Below are positions 6,196-11,104 of a DNA stretch of 11,104 bases, one piece after another; the stretch's first letter is position 1; each line of letters begins with the position of its first letter. The translations under genes were made by a program, and so were the position numbers. The notes under the pieces were generated by a model that did no database searches, was not told the DNA's origin, and saw nothing but the letters and a program-made list of their open reading frames with translations. Origin of the DNA: Dehalococcoidia bacterium (GTDB lineage Bacteria > Chloroflexota > Dehalococcoidia > Lucifugimonadales > UBA3495); the NCBI GenBank assembly GCA_022823105.1, contig JAJDXU010000313.1, positions 1 to 11,104 of the forward strand, given 5' to 3'.

Positions 6196-9100
6196 TTGTC
6201 CTCAGCTTTGACCTGCCCCGAGTGCGGCGCATCGCTCGCCGAGGCGTTGGGTCAACGGTTTTGCCAGTATTGTGGGGCTGGCCTTGAACCAGATGCGGCG
6301 CGGCCGCCGGCAACGTCAGGGCGGTGGAGATTCGGCGCGATGGGCCGCCCTGCGCTGGCGACCTTCGCCGTCGTCTGCGCCGTCACAGCCCAGGCCCTGA
6401 TCGACAACGAACCGCGCTGGCCTGCGGTTGTGGCCGGAGTGGCCGGAGTGATGGCGCTCATACTTGCGGTTAGCGGAGCGCGCATCCCTTCCCGCCCGGG
6501 CGATTCTGAAGCCGCAACGCAATCACCGGGTCCCACTTCAGCCGGCAGACGACCGGGAAGATCGGTTCTGACGCAGATCGCACGTGCTCTCGTCTGGGTC
6601 AGGCGCGAAGGCGTCGGACTGACGGGCCTGGGTTCCAGATCGAGCGGAGCCGCGATGTCGTTGCGCGCCGCCCTGTCGAATCCCAACGTCATCCGAATGT
6701 CCGGCCTGTGCGCGTCGGCGATGTTGATGACGTTCAGCCTGGTCCGGTTCGCAGGGGAGCCTCCGTGGTTGGGGGCATGGGTCGCTTATGTCCTGGCCGT
6801 TTCGCTCGCTCTGCTTTCCCTGCTGGCGGCGGACGGACGGCTGGCGAAACCGATGGTCGGGTTGCTGCGCAACGAGTCCATCACCCTCCGTCCTGCGGCA
6901 ATGTGGCCGTGGCTCACGCTGCTGGGGATCCTGGTGCTGGCCGCTGCCTTGCGACTCTATCGTTTGGGCGAATTGCCGCCGGGCATCTGGCACGACGAGT
7001 TTGCGTTGTTAACGCGAGGCATCGAGTTCGCCAACAACCTGCATGCCATGCCGGCCTGGGACCCTCATACCCAAACCGCGAGTTGGTATGGCCTGTTCAT
7101 AGGTTGGGTAACCGAGTTGGCGGGTGTTTCCATGACCAGCGGGCGCCTGGTCTCGGTGTGCTTCGGGCTGGCCGGCGTGGTGGCCGTATTTCTCCTGGCG
7201 CGCGCCATGCTGGGTACGGTCCCGGGACTGATCGCGGCTTTTCTGATGGCCGTCATGCGATGGGACATTACCTGGAGCCGCATCGGCATGCACAACATCG
7301 CGTCTCCCCTTTTCGCCGCGCTGGCCGCGTGGTTGGTGATCCGTGGCCTGCGAACGGGACGGCCTTCCGATTTCGGCTTGGCCGGTGCGGCGCTGGGGCT
7401 GGCCATATGGGTTTACCAGGCATCCTACTTCCTGCCTTTCGTCCTCGGCCTGATCATGTTGCATGCCCTGGTATTTTCGATTGCGGCGAGGCATGGATCG
7501 CGTCAACTGCTGGTCAACGGGGCGGTCATGGCCCTGACAACCGTGCTGGTTGCCGCTCCGCTGATTGAAACCGCAGTGATCGATTCCGAGATGTTTTTCG
7601 CCCGGGCCGGCCAAACCTCCATATTGGGCAATGTCCCGTTGGAAGACGCCCTGCAACAGATCAAATTCACCACCATGAAGCATCTCCAAATGTTTCACAT
7701 CGAGGGCGATTTCAATGGGAGACACAACGCGCCCGGCACCCCCATGCTGGACTTCGTCTCGGGAGCGTTGCTGTTGCTGGGAGCCGCCCTGGCATTGACA
7801 CGTTGGCGCGATGGAGCGCTGTTGGCGCTGCCCTTTTGGGTTCTGATAATGATGCTGCCGGGCATTCTTACGCTCGGTCATGAAGCGCCGCAGTCGCTGC
7901 GTTCCATCAACGTCATCCCCGCGGTGATCTTACTGGTCACATTGCCTCTGGCGGTACTCTGGCGATCGGGCAGCGGGTTGCGCCGGGATTCGCTGCGCTG
8001 GGCAGTTCGAGCCGCCGTGGTCGCCGTGCTGGCCTTGATCGCATTTCTGAACATCAACGCGTATTTCGTGCAATATGGGCGCCATCCGGAAGTCCACGCC
8101 GCATTTTCCACGGACAGCACATTGATCGCTTTTGACGTGCGGGATCGGTTGAATCAGGGCAACACCATCTTCGCCACGCGCGACTATGCCTACAACTCGG
8201 TTGCCGGACTGCTGACTAGTTGGCCGAGCCCCGAAGTGGTGGCGACGCCCGACGGCGCACCGATCCCGTCGGAAAAGGCTCCCCGTGGTGCGACGGTTTA
8301 TATTTCCCCTCGGGAAAAGGGTTTGTTTTACGCTCTCAGTCTCTACTACCCTGACGCGGATATCGTGCCCATAACGGTTCCTGGGAGTGATCGAGTCCTG
8401 TTCTATCGGGCGACGATCAGCCAGCAGCAGTTGGTCCAGGCGCACGGGTTGACGGCAATCTACACGTCTCCCGCGGGCGAACGGTGGGAGGCGATTCTGG
8501 TTGACACCGGCGATCTCAGGTTGCGCGCAACCGGGGCGCCCGATGCCGTTTCGCTTGATGCGAAGGGCGCTCTGCACGTCCGCGAGGCTGGCCAGTACGC
8601 ATTCATCCTTGAGGGCGATCACACGGCGGAATTGTTGCTGGACGGACGTGTGCTGATTGATGACCATAAGCCGAATGCGGTGGTCGAACCGGCTATCGGC
8701 GTTCACAGCCTCCGGTTGCGGGGCGCAATAACCGGTACAACTCCCCCGAGACTGCTCTGGCAACCTCCCGGCGCTTCGGAACCCGAGCCGATTCCATCCT
8801 CGAATCTGTACCACGACCCAGTCCGTCCCACCGGGCTGGCGGGCCGATATTTCCAGAACGATGTGGAGATTCCCGACAGACCTCCCGACTTCCTTGCGTC
8901 GCTCCCCTCACTGGCGCATCCTGACTGGTACACGCCACCCGTTCCGGAGCCGTACGTCGCAGTTTGGGACGGCATCCTGGATGCTTCCACAGACGGCGAA
9001 TACGGTTTTCGTGCCAGGGAGATATTCGGAAATCTGTCAGTGGAAATCGAAGGTGCGACTGTGATCAAATCAGATGCGCCGGACGGATCGGTCTATTTGC

Positions 9101-9258
9101 CGGCAGGACGGCACACAATTCGCATAACCTACCTGTCGGAACAACCACCGTCGCGATTCCAGATCTGGTGGCAGCCGCCGGGCGCGGACGAGCCGGAGGT
9201 CATACCGATCGAGGCGCTGAAACCACTACCTGAGCACATGTTCCGGCAACTCGAATGA
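6196..9258 (+). CDS. GT39-like membrane glycosyltransferase with N-terminal zinc ribbon and tandem C-terminal PA14-like domains
   Basis: A 1020-residue integral membrane protein. Residues 7-26 hold CPEC and CQYC, a zinc ribbon with Cys7, 10, 23 and 26. Hydrophobic segments appear near 51-69, 76-94, 168-184, 190-211 and 236-255, before the GT-C catalytic loop with the acidic motif WHDE (265-268, Asp267 likely catalytic). About ten more follow to residue 620. A cytoplasmic N-terminus then puts both the WHDE loop and the C-terminus outside, as expected for a lipid-phosphate-sugar-dependent enzyme. Residues about 775-870 and 878-1005 form two PA14-like carbohydrate-binding units, each ending in a matching motif: WQPPGASEPEPIP (855-867) and WQPPGADEPEVIP (992-1004). 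The TTG start at 6196 is preferred: the frame closes at TAG 6181, no ATG is nearby, and AGGA lies 10 bases upstream. Acceptor and sugar are unknown. Confidence 0.85.
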   Translation: MSSALTCPECGASLAEALGQRFCQYCGAGLEPDAARPPATSGRWRFGAMGRPALATFAVVCAVTAQALIDNEPRWPAVVAGVAGVMALILAVSGARIPSRPGDSEAATQSPGPTSAGRRPGRSVLTQIARALVWVRREGVGLTGLGSRSSGAAMSLRAALSNPNVIRMSGLCASAMLMTFSLVRFAGEPPWLGAWVAYVLAVSLALLSLLAADGRLAKPMVGLLRNESITLRPAAMWPWLTLLGILVLAAALRLYRLGELPPGIWHDEFALLTRGIEFANNLHAMPAWDPHTQTASWYGLFIGWVTELAGVSMTSGRLVSVCFGLAGVVAVFLLARAMLGTVPGLIAAFLMAVMRWDITWSRIGMHNIASPLFAALAAWLVIRGLRTGRPSDFGLAGAALGLAIWVYQASYFLPFVLGLIMLHALVFSIAARHGSRQLLVNGAVMALTTVLVAAPLIETAVIDSEMFFARAGQTSILGNVPLEDALQQIKFTTMKHLQMFHIEGDFNGRHNAPGTPMLDFVSGALLLLGAALALTRWRDGALLALPFWVLIMMLPGILTLGHEAPQSLRSINVIPAVILLVTLPLAVLWRSGSGLRRDSLRWAVRAAVVAVLALIAFLNINAYFVQYGRHPEVHAAFSTDSTLIAFDVRDRLNQGNTIFATRDYAYNSVAGLLTSWPSPEVVATPDGAPIPSEKAPRGATVYISPREKGLFYALSLYYPDADIVPITVPGSDRVLFYRATISQQQLVQAHGLTAIYTSPAGERWEAILVDTGDLRLRATGAPDAVSLDAKGALHVREAGQYAFILEGDHTAELLLDGRVLIDDHKPNAVVEPAIGVHSLRLRGAITGTTPPRLLWQPPGASEPEPIPSSNLYHDPVRPTGLAGRYFQNDVEIPDRPPDFLASLPSLAHPDWYTPPVPEPYVAVWDGILDASTDGEYGFRAREIFGNLSVEIEGATVIKSDAPDGSVYLPAGRHTIRITYLSEQPPSRFQIWWQPPGADEPEVIPIEALKPLPEHMFRQLE

Positions 9259-9273
9259 CACGCATTGATTCCC

Positions 9274-9320
9274 ATTTCGGCAGGCACGGGGCGCGCCTGG
9301 AAAACGGGTTGAGCCGAAAT
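9274..9320. terminator. Inverted repeat between convergent genes, possible bidirectional transcript end
   Basis: ATTTCGGC (9274-9281) pairs with GCCGAAAT (9313-9320), and CAGGC (9281-9285) with GCCTG (9295-9299) offers an alternative inner stem. It fills the 69-base space between the stops at 9258 (plus) and 9328 (minus). The loop is long and there is no U-tract, so the call is weak. Confidence 0.3.
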
Positions 9321-9327
9321 CGCGGCG

Positions 9328-9522
9328 TCATTCCGGGGGGATGATGCCGAGCCGCATGGCGATCATGACGGCCTCCAGGCGGTTCGACGCGCCGAGCTTT
9401 CTGCGGAGGTTATCGATATGGTTTCGCGCCGTGTACCAACTCACGCCCAGTTCCTCGGCGATGTAGCGCGTCTCCCAGCCCAGCGCCAGGTAAGGCAGCA
9501 CCTTCCGCTCGCGTTCGGTCAA
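9328..9522 (-). CDS. Orphan LuxR-type helix-turn-helix protein, possibly a truncated or frameshifted regulator
   Basis: A 64-residue protein that is almost entirely a LuxR/GerE DNA-binding domain. It opens with LTERERKVLPYLALG, matches the family through YIAEELGVSWYTARNHIDNL, and ends with RRKLGASNRLEAVMIAMRLG. There is no receiver or ligand-binding domain. The only start available in frame is TTG at 9522, because the frame closes at a TAG at 9579-9577, and no good ribosome site precedes it. In another frame an ATG at 9601 reads leftward through this region, so a longer regulator broken by a frameshift is possible. Stand-alone HTH proteins of this size do occur. It converges on the glycosyltransferase gene. 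The domain call is secure; whether the gene is intact is not. Confidence 0.7.
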   Translation of the reverse strand: MTERERKVLPYLALGWETRYIAEELGVSWYTARNHIDNLRRKLGASNRLEAVMIAMRLGIIPPE

Positions 9523-9574
9523 CCGCGCCCCTCTCGCCCGCCCCGCACATTGGCCGATCCACGGGGCTCCTGCA

Positions 9575-9587
9575 ACCTACAATAGGT
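9575..9587. promoter_or_regulatory. Short palindrome upstream of the HTH gene, possible operator
   Basis: ACCTA-CAA-TAGGT is a perfect 5-3-5 palindrome about 53 bases before the HTH start at 9522 and in the gap shared with the divergent oxidase gene. An autoregulatory site is conceivable, but palindromes this short also arise by chance. Confidence 0.2.
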
Positions 9588-9700
9588 GTAAAAGACGACA
9601 TCCTTGTTGATGTTGTTCAGGCTGCTGTCGCCAGGGTGTTGCTGGACGGGAGGGTCTGGGCGTCGAGATCGTCTGAACAGTTACATCGGGTAAGCGTCAA

Positions 9701-9729
9701 TTGAAACCGCCGGGGCAAAATGCTACCGT
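9701..9729 (+). promoter_or_regulatory. Candidate promoter (TTGAAA, 17 bp, TGC-TACCGT) for the oxidase-ThDP pair
   Basis: TTGAAA at 9701-9706 lies 17 bases before TACCGT (9724-9729), which is preceded by an extended -10 TGn at 9721-9723. The -10 itself matches only three of six positions, including the first TA and the last T. It would give a leader of about 90 bases before the GTG at 9826. The rest of the 303-base gap 9523-9825 holds two short palindromes (9575-9587 and 9713-9734) and no gene I can support. Confidence 0.4.
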
Positions 9730-9734
9730 TGCCC
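9713..9734. promoter_or_regulatory. Inverted repeat overlapping the candidate -10, possible operator
   Basis: GGGCAA (9713-9718) and TTGCCC (9729-9734) are perfect inverted halves separated by 10 bases, flanking the TGC-TACCGT element. The 22-base size and its place over the -10 suit a repressor dimer site. It is supported by position only. Confidence 0.3.
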
Positions 9735-9825
9735 GGCCGTTGGTTTGGAGGGCCCGCCGTTGGAAAGACGGGCTGTGCCACGGAGACAGTTCGACGGCGC
9801 AATCGAGATTACAAGGAGTCCAACC

Positions 9826-10953
9826 GTGCGAATGGATCCAATCAGCCTCTACGACTACGAGGCCCGCGCCAGGCAAATCCTGCCCCACAACAACTGGGTG
9901 TTCATCGAAGCCGGCGCGATGGACGAGAGAACCACCGCCCGAAACCGGACCGCTTTTGAGTCCCTGACGCTGCGGCCGCGCTTTCTTCGCGATACCACGG
10001 AACGAAAGATGACCACCACCGTGCTGGGAGACGGCATCAGCTTTCCGGTGATGATCTCGCCCACGGATTCGCATCTGAATGCGCACCCCGAAGCGGAGCG
10101 CGCCACCGCGCGCGGAGCCGGCATGTCCGGTACGCTGATGATGTGCAGCACCTCATCCAACTGCAGCATGGAGGAGATCGCCGAGGCGGCGACGGGACCG
10201 CTGTGGTTCCAGCTTTCTCATCGCGGTTACGATCTGACGGAGAACCTGGTGAAGCGGGCGGAGGCCGCCGGTTTCAAGGCCATCGTGCTCACCGTTGACG
10301 CGCCCTTCCCCAGTCCCAAGGAGCGTGATCTGCGAAATCGTTATGAACGCCCGGGCGAGTACGGCAACTTCCGTCCCCATGAGAACCCCGCGGTCGCAGC
10401 CTTGGCAGCCGACGGATCTCCGGATTGGGAAATGCCGCAATGCCCGCCCCTCACCTGGCGCGAGCTGGACTGGCTGCGAAGCCTCACCGATCTGCCGCTG
10501 GTGTTGAAGGGGATCCGCGTTGCCGAAGACGCTCGCATGGCCGTGGACCACGGCGTCAACGCGATCATGGTTTCCACCCACGGAGGGCGCCGCTTCGACG
10601 ACACCATGTCCAGCATCGAAATGGTGCCCGAGATAGTCGCCGCCACCGGGGGACGAGTGGAGGTGTACGTCGATTCCGGCGTTCGGCGGGGCAGCGACGT
10701 GCTCAAAGCGCTGGCCCTGGGCGCCACGGCGGTCTCGATCGGGCGGCCCCTCTACTGGGGCCTCGCGCTGAACGGCGCCGATGGCGTCCATCACGTCCTT
10801 GAGATCCTGCGCGAGGAGTTCAACCGTGCCATGGCCTACTGCGGTCAGAACAGCGTGGATGATCTGGACGACGGCCTGCTCAACATCCCGCGCGATTGGG
10901 GCCCGTTCCGCACGGAAAGCGACATCGCGGCCCACCTCCAGTTTCCCGCATAG
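9826..10953 (+). CDS. FMN-dependent alpha-hydroxy-acid oxidase/dehydrogenase family protein with altered substrate-binding residues
   Basis: A 375-residue TIM-barrel flavoprotein of the glycolate oxidase / L-lactate dehydrogenase family, which oxidises 2-hydroxy acids to 2-oxo acids. Retained features are LTVDAP (155-160), Lys228 in LVLKGI, the catalytic His252 and Arg255 in STHGGRRFD, and the FMN-phosphate region DSGVRRGSDVLKALALGA (283-300) with SIGRPLYWGLA (304-314). Departures: the position of glycolate-oxidase Tyr24 appears to be Phe26 (WVFIEAG), that of Tyr129 appears to be Ser131 (WFQLSHRG in place of WFQLYVYK), and SNHGG is STHGG. The GTG start at 9826 has AAGGAG (9813-9818) seven bases upstream; the ATG at 9832 would be 13 bases away. 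It lies 60 bases ahead of the ThDP gene, probably in one operon. The family is secure; the substrate is probably not glycolate or lactate. Confidence 0.9.
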   Translation: MRMDPISLYDYEARARQILPHNNWVFIEAGAMDERTTARNRTAFESLTLRPRFLRDTTERKMTTTVLGDGISFPVMISPTDSHLNAHPEAERATARGAGMSGTLMMCSTSSNCSMEEIAEAATGPLWFQLSHRGYDLTENLVKRAEAAGFKAIVLTVDAPFPSPKERDLRNRYERPGEYGNFRPHENPAVAALAADGSPDWEMPQCPPLTWRELDWLRSLTDLPLVLKGIRVAEDARMAVDHGVNAIMVSTHGGRRFDDTMSSIEMVPEIVAATGGRVEVYVDSGVRRGSDVLKALALGATAVSIGRPLYWGLALNGADGVHHVLEILREEFNRAMAYCGQNSVDDLDDGLLNIPRDWGPFRTESDIAAHLQFPA

Positions 10954-10961
10954 TCGGGAAA
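10942..10961 (+). other. Hairpin spanning the oxidase stop codon
   Basis: TTTCCCG (10942-10948) pairs perfectly with CGGGAAA (10955-10961) around a 6-base loop holding most of the stop-codon region (TAG 10951-10953). Without a following U-tract it is not a classical terminator. It could protect or partly attenuate the message before the ThDP gene, or be chance. Confidence 0.3.
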
Positions 10962-11013
10962 GCCTGGCCCGCGCCAATCCCAACGTCGACAGACCTGCTT
11001 GCGAGGATTTGAA

Positions 11014-11104
11014 ATGTACAACCACGCCCCGGTGGAGAGCGTCGCGGAGGCTTACCTGGAGTTGCTGGCCTCTCGCGGGATAGAGTATTTCTTCAGCAAC
11101 GGCG
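11014..11104 (+). CDS. Thiamine diphosphate-dependent enzyme (acetolactate synthase-like), 3' partial
   Basis: Only 30 codons are present before the right edge. They read MYNHAPVESVAEAYLELL and then SRGIEYFFSNG, which matches the start of the N-terminal pyrimidine-binding domain of the acetolactate synthase / benzoylformate decarboxylase group. In that group a helix is followed by G-x-x-x-x-F and the catalytic-Glu domain comes later, off the edge. The ATG at 11014 has GAGGA (11003-11007) six bases upstream. Following the hydroxy-acid oxidase by 60 bases, it could use a 2-oxo acid made by that enzyme. The family call rests on a short stretch and the reaction is unknown. Confidence 0.65.
   Translation, partial: MYNHAPVESVAEAYLELLASRGIEYFFSNG

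Noticed and set aside
7009..8814. Two long minus-strand frames (7009-7881 and 7930-8814)
   Set aside because: They are antisense to the membrane glycosyltransferase and have biased, domain-free translations rich in Gln, Arg and His.
10153..11025. 290-codon open frame on the minus strand
   Set aside because: It is antisense to the hydroxy-acid oxidase, whose FMN and active-site motifs are clear.

Overview
The window is GC-rich bacterial DNA with short intergenic gaps, a mix of catabolic-looking enzymes, and many non-ATG starts (GTG or TTG is preferred for five of the nine genes whose 5' end is visible). The enzyme mix (GMC oxidoreductase, maleate-isomerase-like protein, FMN alpha-hydroxy-acid oxidase, ThDP enzyme, arylsulfotransferase-like protein, Uma2 protein) and a palindromic intergenic repeat around TTCGACAGGCTCAG suggest Chloroflexota, possibly a SAR202/Dehalococcoidia-type marine or soil lineage. 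This is an inference from gene content; there is no rRNA or ribosomal marker to confirm it.

Layout. At 1-1454 (+) is a GMC flavin oxidoreductase whose first few dozen residues lie off the left edge. Facing it is a minus-strand run read right to left: an arylsulfotransferase-family beta-propeller (5020-3866), a Uma2/DUF820 protein with a C-terminal coiled coil (3756-3019), an RmlD-like NAD(P)-dependent sugar-nucleotide reductase or epimerase (2987-2088), and a CYTH triphosphate-tunnel protein (2091-1540). The last two overlap by four bases (GTGA). The CYTH stop codon lies inside one arm of a 58-bp inverted repeat. At about 5021-5095 a short divergent promoter region with a near-symmetric -10 element serves the arylsulfotransferase-like gene leftward and a maleate isomerase/Asp-Glu racemase-superfamily gene (5096-5920) rightward.

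The 275-bp gap 5921-6195 has no convincing gene but holds three hairpins built from six copies of one core (GCATCRCA). It leads into a large membrane protein (6196-9258): an N-terminal zinc ribbon, about 15 membrane segments with a GT39/GT-C glycosyltransferase core, and two C-terminal PA14-like units. A tiny orphan LuxR-type HTH gene (9522-9328, minus) converges on it. From a candidate promoter at about 9701-9729, a rightward pair begins: an FMN alpha-hydroxy-acid oxidase family gene (9826-10953) and the first 30 codons of a ThDP-dependent enzyme (11014 to the edge).

How the genes may work together. The GMC oxidoreductase, the maleate-isomerase-like protein, the hydroxy-acid oxidase and the ThDP enzyme would fit piecemeal oxidation of alcohols, hydroxy acids, oxo acids and dicarboxylates. 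Only the last pair looks co-transcribed. Two of these enzymes (5096-5920 and 9826-10953) keep the fold motifs but have changed catalytic or substrate-binding residues, so their reactions may differ from the family names. No CRISPR array, integrase, transposase, tRNA or rRNA is visible.
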